From Branchiostoma lanceolatum (taxonomy: Eukaryota > Chordata > Leptocardii > Amphioxiformes > Branchiostomatidae), in the NCBI RefSeq assembly GCF_035083965.1, contig NC_089732.1, forward strand, positions 15,197,424 through 15,261,423: a stretch of DNA of 64,000 bases, in the 5' to 3' direction. The notes under the pieces were generated by a model. That model ran no database searches and was not told the origin of the DNA. It saw only the letters and a list, made by a program, of their open reading frames with translations. Both the position numbers and the translations under genes were made by a program. The number at the start of each line of letters is the position of its first letter. Positions within the stretch are counted from its first letter, which is position 1. Below, in pieces: positions 21,905 to 34,000 of the stretch.

Positions 21905-23262
21905 TTTGTGACGGGGGCTTTAGGACCAACCCCGAGGCACACGAGCACAATATGCAACACCTGACTAAACTCCCCTCCAGGGTGTTTCACATTAAAGATA
22001 GAGACACGAAAAAAGATATTCTAACAGGTCTCACAAATCTTACTCTCCACAAAATCAAGTGAAACAGGAGGCTTGAGAGGGATTTTGTCAATAGCAGTAG
22101 GGGCAAGAGTCATAGTCAGTGCCTACGTAACGTTTCAGACGAAATTGTTATGGGCGCATTCGCCATATTAATAGGCATTGACAGCACAGGTCATAATGTC
22201 CACACCATCCTCGTAAAAGTCGACAGTGATCGCGTTGGCAAAAGGCAATTGCCGACAATACAAGAAAGATTTACCCAAACGCGGTACCCATTAAAAGACA
22301 ACGTTCAGTTCTCCAACGGTTACGACAAGCGGATGACCCAAGCACGACGTGAATAGTGCCCTCTGGGAAATGTCCGGGCAGAATTGTTGTCCCCTTTGAG
22401 CGCAAAGCTCATTTTTCCCAGGTCATTTATATGTTGCCTCAGTCGTGTTGAGTTTGAACGGATTGTATCTACTGGGATTTAATCCGTATACAATTCATCA
22501 TCATCATATCGGGCGGCTTGCCCGGACTATTATTACACCCTCGTAACATGAGGGTGGACGCTAACGATAGACTATACAATTACGATACCGTAAACCAAAG
22601 TAGATGTTCTTAAAGAAATGGAACGCCTAAAACAGCTACCTGTGCCAAAGGTTACACAACAACTTAACACAAAAGACCACGATACTTGTATTAATGTCAA
22701 TTAAAGTTCCTGAATATACTCCTACGCGGAACATTTAGAAGACTTGAGAGCTGACAGATCAACACAACCGGTTGATGTCTTATATGCTTCGTCGAAACCT
22801 TCCTGAATGGCCAATAACAGACTAAACATTTTCTGCCACAAGCAACGGCCTTTAGAGCAGACAGAAATGGAACAGGAGGAGGGGTGATGACTGTCACGTA
22901 ACGCAAAACGTCAATCCTCAATATTTCAGCCGATGGAGTGAAGTGCATAGTCACAGAAATATCGACCACAGTCAATAGCATTAACCACACTCCTTGCCTG
23001 AAGCAGCCATGATCGATAGACTACAAAACCTTCATACGTCAACTTCCAAGTGACATCTTGACAATTATCCTTGGTGATTTCAATTTCTACCTCTTCCTCC
23101 CCAAATCCTTATGATCCGTAACGGGACAGTTCAAGCTCCACTGGCAATAGTACCCTTCTAGATCATGTTTACGTCCTTGGACATGTACAAGACAATATCA
23201 AAGATACTGTAATAGACACATACTATACTGACCACGACATGGTCTATGTTGCCTTGATATAA
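21905..23262 (+). mobile_element. Decayed Helentron-type Helitron: Pif1-like helicase C-terminus followed by an APE-type endonuclease
   Basis: Successive short frames give FRTNPEAHEHNMQHLTKLPS (about 21913), AVGARVIVSAY (22098), NVHTILVKVDSDRVGK (22196), RIVVPFERKAHFSQVIY (22377) and LSLNGLYLLGFNPYTI (about 22447). These are consecutive blocks of the C-terminal half of a Pif1-family Helitron helicase. About 0.4 kb downstream come an R-x-G-G-V-M-T-V-T block (about 22878), LTIILGDFNF (23058) and STLLDHVYVLGHV with YYTDHDMVYVAL (23150-23255), which are APE-type endonuclease motifs. Helicase followed by endonuclease is the order described for Helentrons. There are many frameshifts and stops, so nothing is active. 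The Rep domain and ends were not found. Confidence 0.7.
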
Positions 23263-23445
23263 CAACAAACTGCTACTTATGGTAATACTGCCCATACACA
23301 CAATGCTACATTTTTACATGTTCAGGCACATATGATTCAAACGCTCTTTTAACAAAAGCAATTATACTTACATTGGCATTGATTGTAATATACATTTCCT
23401 ATCTTACTTGTAAACCGCTATACACTGTACATAACGCACACATGT

Positions 23446-23573
23446 GAATTGATAGCCTCAACTTAATATATGAGGTAACATTTATAAACATAATAGATTT
23501 AAGAACTCTGAATTGATAGCCTCAACTTAATATATGAGGTAACATTTATAAACATAATAGATTTAAGAACTCT
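23446..23573. repeat. Perfect 64-bp tandem duplication
   Basis: GAATTGATAGCCTCAACTTA begins at 23446 and again at 23510. The two 64-base units show no difference by eye. Confidence 0.9.
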
Positions 23574-23994
23574 ATAAAACACCGCTCTCTGCACTCTTTA
23601 TAGAAACCTTGCTTATTCTGCGAAGATATGTGTTCGTGGAACTCTAGTTTTTTTTAATGTCATACCTTGGTCACACCCACCCGAGAAAACACACATTTCA
23701 ATGCGGAATGCGCCGAAGTTGAGGGAGTTTTGTGTCCTCGAACAAGAAACTGTAACAACATTGTTTCTAACGTCCGAATCAGGTGTTCAAATTTCCGACG
23801 GCGGCGCAACCGGCGCGCTCGAAATGCATTCGAAATATTCTATTGAGTAACACTCCCGAACCCTATGTGATCCGGATAGTTATCACACGGTCCGGAACAC
23901 CCGTATCAGGCCCAGGCATGACATAAGAGAAATTATCACACGGTCCGGAACGCCCTTATCGAACGTTTTCCCAGGTATGACATAAATACATGTA

Positions 23995-24903
23995 CAGCAC
24001 ATCCGATTGCAATTGCCTATGAAATATCCAATGATTTCTTTTGGACAGTTTTACTTCTCGATCAGCCTAAAAATATGGCAGTTTGACCTATCATTATCTT
24101 AAGCTGCGGCAGTGCATGTATTTGTTCGCAAACAAATATCCAGCCTCACATGCTCAATCATACTTTAGGAATATATTAGGTCACTGCACCTCGATTGTAT
24201 TGGTGCGGCAAGACTGAAGAATAGATAAACAACTCAAGCCCAGACCAATCTGGCAAAATAACGCCAGTATGGAGATTATTTGCCTGTTGGCCCTGGATGA
24301 TATGGTCCAAGGCACTCTATGTCCGAAGTTTCATAACTCCAGTATGCATCTATATATAATAGGTAAAATAGTCTAGATAAATTTCTCCGAATTGTATTGG
24401 CAGCAACTCCTTGTGATAAAAGTAAATCAATAGGAGGAAGCAAGAACAGACTGAAGTGTAAAAACTACATTCAAGTCAGAAATGAAATTCAAACAGCCGC
24501 CCAAAAAGATCGTGACGAAATATACAACGTCTTTCCTTTCGCTCCCATACCGTCTTCTGGTCAACAAATGAGAACAAATTGTCCAGTTTTATTTTTAAAG
24601 TGTACAAATGAAAAAAATATATATAGGAATAAAAAAAAAATGTTCACATGTGAGCGACCAAGCATATATACTCACTAATATTCAAAAGTGCAAACCTGTT
24701 ATGTCCAGAACACTGGTGACATTGTTTTGCCAGTCACATTTTGGAGTTGAGACCTGATCTGGCAAGTGTTGTAAACTTTAGATTTGCTATATAGTAAAAT
24801 AAATAAACAACGTGTGTCAAGGTTAAATCAAAACGTCTTGCATTGATGAAAAATATTCCAGCTGTTTTTCATCAGTCAGATTTTTTTTCTGAATAACTGA
24901 CTA
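23995..24903 (+). repeat. Dispersed 0.9-kb repeat, copy C
   Basis: Full-length relative of copies A and B, beginning near CATGTACAGCACATCCGATT and ending CTGAATAACTGAC. The interior contains the same ordered words (GTGCGGCAAGACTGAAGAAT, CCGTCTTCTGGTCAACAA, GGTTAAATCAAAACG). Non-coding. Confidence 0.75.
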
Positions 24904-26439
24904 TTTACATGATACTGTAATTCACTATATCTTCATGGTAGCAATATTTTAGAGTGTAAGGAAAATTGACATTTTCACTGAACTTAAACTTCGCGGCGGC
25001 GCCAAGTAATATACAAAAAGGATGTATGAAGGAATCATAAATAATGACAACAGGTTTTTCACGGTGATGATAAGTTAATGGTACTGAGGTGACCATGAAA
25101 ACAGTGAACATAAAGTTACAGTGAAAGATACAAGAATTACATTGTACTGCGCAACACACACACACCGAGAAACACAATGCATAACATCAGCTGAAAGAGA
25201 TGATGGGCAGCTAGAACGGTGGGCGGAGTTTCCCTTGCAGGAAGTAATTTCATCAATAGTCTCTTCTGGCATATTGCCCGCATTCCACCCGAAGATAACC
25301 AGACATTCGGACAGAGAAAAAGGACAGTCATCGCCAGAGGCTCCGGTTGTCTGAGGAAGGTAGGTAAGAGCATTATGATTTGCCTCATTTTCGGAGGAAA
25401 TATCGGATTCCAAGAATACTTCGCATGATGTTCAGCTAGATCTTTATTTACTTTTGTAGAATTGTAGCTCTTCATACTCTTGTAACATACATAGTTATGA
25501 GTGGTCAAACATTCCTGTTTGCTAGACTAGTTTTTAGTGAATGTTCACTTTTTACCATTGAGACAGAGAATTTCTGAAAGTTATTTCATTCAAATATAGG
25601 CTCGCGTCTTTTTAGTTTTGGACGGCTGTTTTCCCTTTTGTTAAAGTTTGTAATGCCAAACGTTCCTGTCGCTGATGACAAAATAGCAATAAAAACTGTC
25701 CGGTGCTTTCCTGGTCAGACAGGGTACTTTGATTCAAACATATATGCTGGCATGGCCTACAAGGCATTGGAAGCTTATCAAAACTATTCGCTGGTACAAT
25801 AGCAGTGCAAGAGAGACCGACAAGCTTTTTTTTACTGACAACAGTGCCACTAGATCCTGAGAGAATATAAGGTGATACATCAAATATTTGGAAGATGGGT
25901 ACAGCAGAGGCAAAGAGATGGGATCCATGGGAGAACCGTTAGATTACAAGGTGAGTTAATAGACAATAGCAAAGGGATGGCGTTGTTTTACAAAGATTGT
26001 ATCAGTACCTACTGAATATCGATACGTAGAATATAGTTGTATCAAATTGACTTCTTTTGTGAGTATATGTCTTGCAAAATTTATTGTGTCAGCGAAACAT
26101 CAGTTAGTCCATACATTTGTTTCATACCATTATTGACTATCAAATAACGTCGGCCTGATTGATTTGAATGGTGAATTAACTGATGTTGTACTCGGTGTTA
26201 TACCTAACATCAGAAATGCTCTGTATTTACGTACTATCAGCGATCATCGCCCTGTATAAATAATATTGCGGTAGTAAGATTACGTCATTTCACACCCTTC
26301 AGGTACATGCTTTCATTCATTCATTCAATACCGTAATAAATACCGTCACTTTCCCTTACTGTATCAATATTAGGCACTGTAGGTGTAAGTGCGACATTTC
26401 AAGTACATGTATTTTGCTTTCATTCATTAAATACCGTAA
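24904..26439. other. No recognisable gene
   Basis: AT-rich. A strong donor-like ACAAGGTGAGT at about 25944 follows a short open stretch (EDGYSRGKEMGSMGEPLDYK) but no acceptor or family was found. Overlapping open frames at 25075-25508 (-) are compositionally protein-like but unrecognised. Confidence 0.35.
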
Positions 26440-26445
26440 CTATGT

Positions 26446-26855
26446 GTGAACACATCAGACTGGGTCCAACTGACCTGTGGAGTGGCCCAAGGTACAATCT
26501 TAGGCCCAATTATTTTTATGGCTTTGATCGACGGGGCACTCCGGGTAGTCCCTGAGCGTTGGAAGTACGTTGATGATATGAACCTTGCACATACGTGGTC
26601 CATGCGTCAACCCTGCACCTGCAACTAACTTTGGTGAGTGATCTAAGTTGGAGCTTGCATGTAAGTAACGTGATCTCAGGTGCAAATAGAAAACTCTACC
26701 TACTGCGCAGACTTAAACGTTTCGGCATGTCAGCTTCCGACTTAATGACGGTGTATACCGTGTATGTCCGGTCAGCACTTGAGTATGCCACTCCGGTGTG
26801 GCACCCGTCCCTGGCTGCTAAGCAAATTGCAAGCCTGGAGCGATACCGCGATTTT
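26446..26855 (+). mobile_element. Reverse-transcriptase fragment of a CR1/jockey-like LINE
   Basis: The first frame reads WVQLTCGVAQGTILGPIIFM and then WKYVDDMNLA, the RT B block and the Y-x-D-D box. After a stop and an internal deletion, a second frame reads VSDLSWSLHVSNVISGANRK, LYLLRRLKRFGMSA and VYVRSALEYATPVWHPSLAA. This is the RT thumb and C-terminal part. The sequence passes directly into the 197-bp satellite after A-S-L-E-R. No product is expected. Confidence 0.8.
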
Positions 26856-29275
26856 CGGTAGGGCGGACCGATTCTCACGACCTTCTATGACATTTGGTCC
26901 GCCCGTGGAAAGTGGTCCCCCCCTCTCACTCTTCCAAATGGAGTGACTTAGGTTATTCCAATCAGTCTTATTAACTCGGACATATGTACTTGAGTCTTAA
27001 CGTTGCGAAAAAACATGTCTGAGAAGTGGTTTGAGGAACGATGCCGCGATTTTCAGTAGGGCGGACCGATTCTCACGACCTTCTATGACATTTGGTCCGC
27101 CCGTGGCAAGTGGTCCCCCCTCTCACTCTTCCAAATGGAGTGACTTAGGTTATTCCAATCAGTCTTATTAACTCGGACACATGTACTTGAGTCTTAACGT
27201 TGCGATAAAACATGTCTGAGAAGTGGTTTTGAGGAACGATACCGCGATTTTCGGTAGGGCGGACCGATTCTCACGACCTTCTATCACATTTTGTCCGCCC
27301 GTGGAAAATGGTCCTCCCTCTCACTTTTCAAATGGAGTGGCTTAGATCATTACAATTAGTCTAATTAACTCGGACATATGTACTTGAGTCTTAATATTGC
27401 GATAAAACATGTTTGAGAAGTGGTTTGAGGAACGATACCGCGATTTTCAGTAGGTCGGACTGATTCTCACGACCTTCTATGACATTTGGTCCGCCCGTGG
27501 AAATTGGTCCCCCCCTCTCACTTTTCAAATGGAGTGGCTTAGATCATTACAATTAGTCTTATTAACTCGGACATATGTACTTGAGTCTTAATATTGCGAT
27601 AAAACATGTTTGAGAAGTGGTTTGAGGAACGATACCGCGATTTTCAGTAGGGCGGACTGATTCTCACGACCTTCTATCACATTTTGTCCGCCCGTGGAAA
27701 ATGGTCCCCCCTCACACTCTTCCAAATTGAGTGAGTTTGGTTATTCCAATCAGTCTTATTAACTCGGGCATATCTACTTGAGTCGTAACGTTGCGATAAG
27801 ATATGTTTTAGAAGTGGTTTGAGTAAGGATACCGCGATTTCAGTAAGTGCGGACAGATTCTCACAACCTTCTATCACATTTGGTCCGCCCGTGGACTCGG
27901 TCCCCCCTCACACTATTCCTAATTAAGTGAGTTAGGTTATTACAATCAGTCTTATAACTCGGACACATGTACTTGAGTCTTAACATTGCGATAAAACATG
28001 TTTGAGAAGGGGTTTCAGGAACGATGCCGCGATTTTCAGAAGGGCGGACAGATTCTCACGACCTTCTATGACATTTGGTCCGCCCGTGGAAAGTTGTCCC
28101 CCCCTCACACTCTTCCAAATCATGGACTTGGGGTATTCCAATCAGTCTTATTAACTCGGACACATGTACTTGAGTCTTAATATTGCGATAAAACATGTTT
28201 GAGAAGTGGTTTGAGGAACGATACTGCGATTTTCCGTAGGGCGGACTGATTCTCACGACCTTCTATGACATTTGGTCCGCCCGTGGAAAGTGGTCCCCTC
28301 CTCTCACTTTTTAAATGGAGTGGCTTAGATCATTACAATCAGTCTTATAATTCGGACACATGTACTTGATTCTTAACATTGCGATAAAACATGTCTGAGA
28401 AGTGTTTTTTGAACGATACCGCGATTTTCGGTAGGGCGGACCGATTCTCACGGCCTTCTTTGACATTTTGTCCGCCCGTGGAAAATGGTCCCCCCTCACA
28501 CTCTTCCAATTTGAGTGAGTTTGGTTATTCCAATCAGTCTTATAACTCGGACACATGTACTTGAGTCTTAACATTGCGATAAAACATGTCTGAGAAGTGT
28601 TTTTTGAACGATACCGCGATTTTCAGTAGGGCGGACCGATTCTCACGACCTTCAATGACATTTGGTCCGCCCGTGAAAAGTCGCCCCCCCCCCACTTCAC
28701 ACTCTTCGAAATCATGGACTTGGGGTATTACAATTAGTCTTATTAACTCGGACATATGTACATGAGTCTTAACGTAGCGATTAAACATGTTTGAGAAGTG
28801 TTTTGTTCAACGATACCGCGATTTTCATTTTGAGGGCGGACCGATTCCCACGACCTTCTATCACATTTGGTCCGCCCGTGGAATATGGTCCCCCCCTCAC
28901 ACTCTTCCAAATTGGGTGAGTTAGGTTATTCTAATCAGTCTTATTAACTCGGACACATGTACTTGAGTCTTAACATTGCGACAAAACATGTTTGAGAAGT
29001 GTTTTTTGAACGATATCGCGATTTTCGGTAGGGCGGACCGATTCTCACGACCTTCTATAACATTTGGTCCGCCCGTGGAAAGTGGTCCCCCATCTCACTC
29101 TTCCAAATAGAGTGGCTTATGTCATTACAACCAGTCTTATTAACTCGGGCATATAACGTTGCGAAAAAACATGTTTCAGATGTGGTTTGAGGAAAGATAC
29201 CGCGATTTTCAGAATTCGAAGGCACGACTTCTACACATTTGGTCCGCCCGTCACTTGAAAGTGGTCTCAAAATCA
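26838..29275. repeat. 197-bp satellite array, about 13 monomers
   Basis: The phrase ACCGCGATTTTC recurs every 196-198 bp from 26845 to about 29203. Each monomer contains GGGCGGACCGATTCTCACGA followed about 25 bases on by GGTCCGCCC, so nine bases at each side can pair. Units differ by scattered substitutions and small indels, and the last is truncated. The minus-strand open frames of 60-90 codons are repeat artefacts. Confidence 0.95.
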
Positions 29276-29452
29276 TCGAAGTTTGTGACAAGTTCTATGG
29301 GTTATGCGTTGTAGGATGTAGTAAACAAAAGGTATTGATGAATACTTTCAGAATTCCTGAGGCAAAAACGAGCTAAAGTTTAACGAGTACCATTACTGTG
29401 ATTTGGGCCGCAATCTAGGCGGGCTGGGACCGAATTGTTACGACGCCATATA

Positions 29453-30400
29453 CTCAGTTGGGTTAAGGCAGCCCAGGCTCTAAAATTCGTGTTCGAGTTC
29501 GGCCGCGTGCCTGGCCAGCGGCGCGGCCGAACTCGAACACGGTTCGAAATGTTTCACTACGGAGCAGTTCGGGGGGCGCAAGGTCTATTACAGTACCCAA
29601 TAATATATATCATCTCAGGTGTACGTAGATGTACAAAATTGTTTTTTTTTATGATTTGGATTGTATTACATTCTAAATGTTTCAATCAAATGGTTTGGAA
29701 GGTCTCCTCCACGAACATGTGCCGCGCCGAGTCCTACTAGCGCTGATTTGACGGAGGTGTTCTAAATAGAACAGGGGGTTCTATATGTTCGATATGGTGT
29801 TCGAAGGGAACGGTCGTTACGTCACAGGTGTTGGATTTCGCGGGAGACAACGAGCTGCTTGTGTGGGATCGGGTTATGACTTTTACGGCTTTACGCGCAG
29901 CTCAAAACGACAGACTTCATCTTTGGAGTAATCAAATATTCGTCATTATCACTTTCTTATCAAAATTGTCCGAGGCTATTTTGCATAGATTTTAATTTTT
30001 TTAAACTGGGACGAATTTTTAACAAAATATGACCCAAAATTAGTGGTTGTTGATGTTTTTGGCCCAAAAAAACAATGTAATCGTCATTTTAAACAAAATA
30101 GCCTCGGACAAAAATGATTTGTATGGGGTTAACTCTCTTCTTGTAAAATATCATGATGAGAGGTGGTGTTACTGCTTACGCGCGTAAACCCATAAAATAC
30201 ACAGCTTTTTTAACCAAAATGTGCATTTCTAACACAAAATCCAGCTGTAGAGAAACTAAATTATTATTTATTCAATGTGTTTTAAGTAGTTCTAAAACTG
30301 TGTGAAGTTTCGTCGTGGTGCGACAAGGCTATCGGAAGTTACAGGATATGTATTAATATGTATGGAATAATACTTCCTGGGCCGCCTTAACCCAACAGAG
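29453..30400. mobile_element. Non-autonomous TIR element with nested inverted repeats
   Basis: The ends are CTCAGTTGGGTTAAGGCAGC and its inverted partner GCCGCCTTAACCCAACAGAG, flanked on each side by TA. Inside are two perfect inverted pairs: GTGTTCGAGTTCGGCCGCG at 29489-29507 with 29522-29540, and TTGTCCGAGGCTATTTTG at 29966-29983 with 30094-30111. No transposase frame was seen. The TA flanks would suit a Tc/mariner or related DNA transposon. Confidence 0.7.
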
Positions 30401-31090
30401 TATGAGGAAATGAACCTCTTGCTATTATAGGATAACTGATTTGATTTATCTACTTACTTTGTATAATATAATTCGTTGTCAGTGCTTTGTTACTGTAAGA
30501 CAGTAAGGTAGGGCGATACATTAGTCTTCGTTAGTGTCCTTTGTACTTGTGGGCCTTCGTAGTTTTTAGGCCGCGCCCCGGACAGATTCTCACGCCGGAC
30601 CATATTTCATAGAACACCGGGACTGGTTATCCCCGCCGAGGTTCGACATTTCCGGACGAGTAACCCGCAATTCTCACAAGATTGACACTCCTAATTATTG
30701 CCGTATATCACGAGCAAAAACCTCTCCAATTCCCTACTTGGTCGGACTGCTGAATGGTGACTCGTAAAATGGGACTCGATTAATATAAGCGCTACTTGTT
30801 TGTTCAGACACACATTTACCTATGTGTTGTCCATGTAAAATAGAGTCTATTTTTCAAGTACTTATGTAAGAGGGAGTTTATTTTATGAGCATGTCTATTG
30901 AATGTGGTTAGGTGATGATAAGGACAGCACCTGAGATTCTGACCAATTTTAATGTGTATGTATATAGTATGTAATACGCTGATGTTGTTGATAATGGACA
31001 GTGCTTGTGATTTATGACCATTTTTTTTGTTATGAAATACGAAATTTAGTCCTATGGACTACAATGCATTTCCTTTGTCTTAAGGAGAAA
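30401..31090. other. Upstream region of the LRR-Ig receptor gene
   Basis: AT-rich sequence with no other coding signal. It should contain the promoter and 5' leader, but no clear TATA or initiator element could be fixed. Part of an upstream in-frame extension (31001-31090) is open but is unlikely to be coding. Confidence 0.3.
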
Positions 31091-34000
31091 ATGTTCTACA
31101 GGCTGAAGAGGCTCTTGGTTTTTCTGCTCATCATCGTGAAGAAAACTGGTCCAATCGCTGCCTGTAGCAGCAGCTGTTCAACATCTTGTGATTGCCCTGA
31201 TAAAGGCCTAAGTAGTGTCCCTACACATCTACCCACACGTATACATAGTCTAAATCTACAGAGCAATCACATCACACACATCAGTCAGTCTGATTTCTCA
31301 AGGTACAGGGGATTGACCGGTTTGTTTCTGTCATACAACCAGATAAGTTATATCCAGTCTGGTGCATTTTCGAATTTGCCAAGTCTCATAGACTTGCTGC
31401 TTGACGAAAATAAGCTAGAAAACATTCAGGCTGGCGCATTTGCAGATTTACCTCAGTTGGAAGGCTTAAACCTGTCCAACAACAAAATAAGTTTTATCCT
31501 GGCAGGAGCATTCATAAATCTGCCAAAGCTCGAAGAGTTGGATCTGTCCCGCAACGAGATAACTGACATTCGGGCCGGAACATTTTCGAATTTGTCGAAT
31601 CTCATACAGTTAGATCTGTCGTACAACAATATAACTAACATTCAGCTTAATTCATTCTTAAACTTACCCCGACTGATAAGTTTGGACCTAAACAACAACA
31701 ATATAACTATCATCCAAGGCAGTGCATTCTCAAATACCTCGCAGCTCCAGTACTTGCAATTGTACTTCAATCACATCGCTCACATACACTCTACCCTACT
31801 GTCAGACTTGTCTCAGTTGAAAGAGTTGGATCTGTATGACAACGACATATTTTCTATTGAGACGGGTACATTCTCAGGTCTACATATACCTCATCTCCAA
31901 TCTCTGCATCTCTCCTACAATCAAATAACTAATATTCAGCCGGGTGCATTCTCTAATCTACCAAAGCTCCAGCTCTTGAATTTGGAAGTCAACAATATAA
32001 ATAACATTCAGTGTGGTGTATTCTTAAACCTACCACAAGTCGAAAAGCTCTTTCTAAATTCGAATAAGATAACTTCTCTTCAGGTTTGTGCATTCTCAGA
32101 CTTATCCAAGCTCCAAGAATTGGACCTATCCTCCAACCTAATAACATACATTCGGCTTGGTACATTCCAAAACCTGCCTTTGCTGAAACAGCTGTCTCTA
32201 TCCTCGAACAAGATTACAAAGATTCACTCCGCTGTATTTTCCAATCTAACGAAGCTTAACACATTGACGCTGAACAATAATCAAATGGAGGTCCTGACAT
32301 CTTATAATGAGCTGTCATTGATGTCCAATGTAGACCTTCACAATAACTCCTGGCATTGTGACTGTAGAATGGTTCCCTTCAGGCAAAAGATGACTGGGTC
32401 TGCTTCATTTGAGAACCAAATCACATGTGAAGAGCCCAGGAATCTTATTGGACAAAGGCTTCAAGATATAAAAGCTGAAGAACTTATTTGTGTCGAACCG
32501 AGAATTTCGAGTTTTATGGGAGTCGAGAACAAGACATTCAAACAAAGCGAAACAGTTCATTTGACCTGTGAAGTTTCGGGCATCCCGACACCAGACATCA
32601 CAGTCACCCTTCCAACCGGACTGAAAGTAACTGCTGAGTCTGTTGGAAGAGTGACTGTGGAGTCAAACGGTACCATTATCATACGAAATGCTATCACAGC
32701 AGATGCCGGTTTGTATGTCTGTAATGCAGAAAATCCTGTTGGCTCCGCATCTGCCACAATGTTGTTATCTATGAGTGCCCAAAGGCCAGCATCAACAAGC
32801 ACCCAAAGTACTTATTCTCCAACAAGCGATACTGCCAGTAATGCTGACACAACAGTTAGCTCTATGTTTGGTTTCATTGGTTTTTGCATCGGTATATGCA
32901 GTGTGGCATTCATTGGAGCTTGTGTTGGGCTTGTGGTTAGGAGTAGGAAAAATAACAAAGTACCTCATGTGAATGGTATCAACGCAGACACCACTGTGAC
33001 TCCCCCCGATGGTGTTAATGTGTACGAAAATGACGATGAGGGAGCAGCATCTGCTGATTCTGTATCTGGCCAACATATCAACGTGTATGAGAATGATGAT
33101 GATGTAGCCGTATCTGCTGATTCCGTATCTGGTCAAGATATTAACGTATATGAGAATGATGATGAGGTTACAGTATCTGCTGATACGGCATGTGCTCAAC
33201 AAAGTAACTTGTATGAGAATGATGATGAGCTAGCAGTATCTGCTGATACTGTATCTGGCCAAGACATTAACGTATATGAGAATGATGATGAGGTAACAAT
33301 ATCTGCTGATACGGTATCTGGCCAAGACGTTAACGTATATGAGAATGATGTACCAGTATCTGATGATTCTGTATCTCTTCAACACATCAACTTGTATAAA
33401 AATAATGAGGTAACAGTATCAGCTAATTCTGTAGCTGTTTCATCCATCAACGCATATGAAAATGGTGATGAGGCAACAGTATCTGCTAATTCTGAAGATG
33501 GACAAGACACTTTGGTGTATGTAAATGATGATAAGGTCCTAATACCTGCATCTGCTGAAAGTATTAAAGTCACCAGTATTAATGAGAACAATGGAATTGT
33601 AGCAATATGTAACCAATCTGTATCTGTGCCATCCATGAATGTACACGAGAATAATGATGGTGAAGAAGGATCAGTTTATCCATTGTTTGGGCAAGTTAAC
33701 ATGTATCGAAATGATAAAAACGACGTAGTATCTGCTGCTTCTCATTCCATCTATGGTAACGAGAATGAGGAGGCAGTTTCTGCTGTTTCTCATCCCACCA
33801 ACGGGAACGAGAGTGAGATGGCAGTGTCTGCTGCTTCTCAGTCCATTTATGGGCACGAGAGTGAGATGACAGTGTCTGCTACTTCTCAGCCCATCTATGG
33901 GAACGAGAGTGAGGTGGCAGTGTCTGCTACTTCTCAGCCCATCTATGGGAACGAGAGTGAGGTGGCAGTGTCTGCTACTTCTCACTCCATCTATGGGAAC

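Noticed and set aside
25075..25508. Two overlapping minus-strand frames of 112-123 codons
   Set aside because: Composition is protein-like in parts but there is no recognisable domain or convincing splice sites.
25890..25944. Open stretch ending in a strong GTGAGT donor
   Set aside because: No acceptor or protein family could be matched upstream; a TGA lies just before it.
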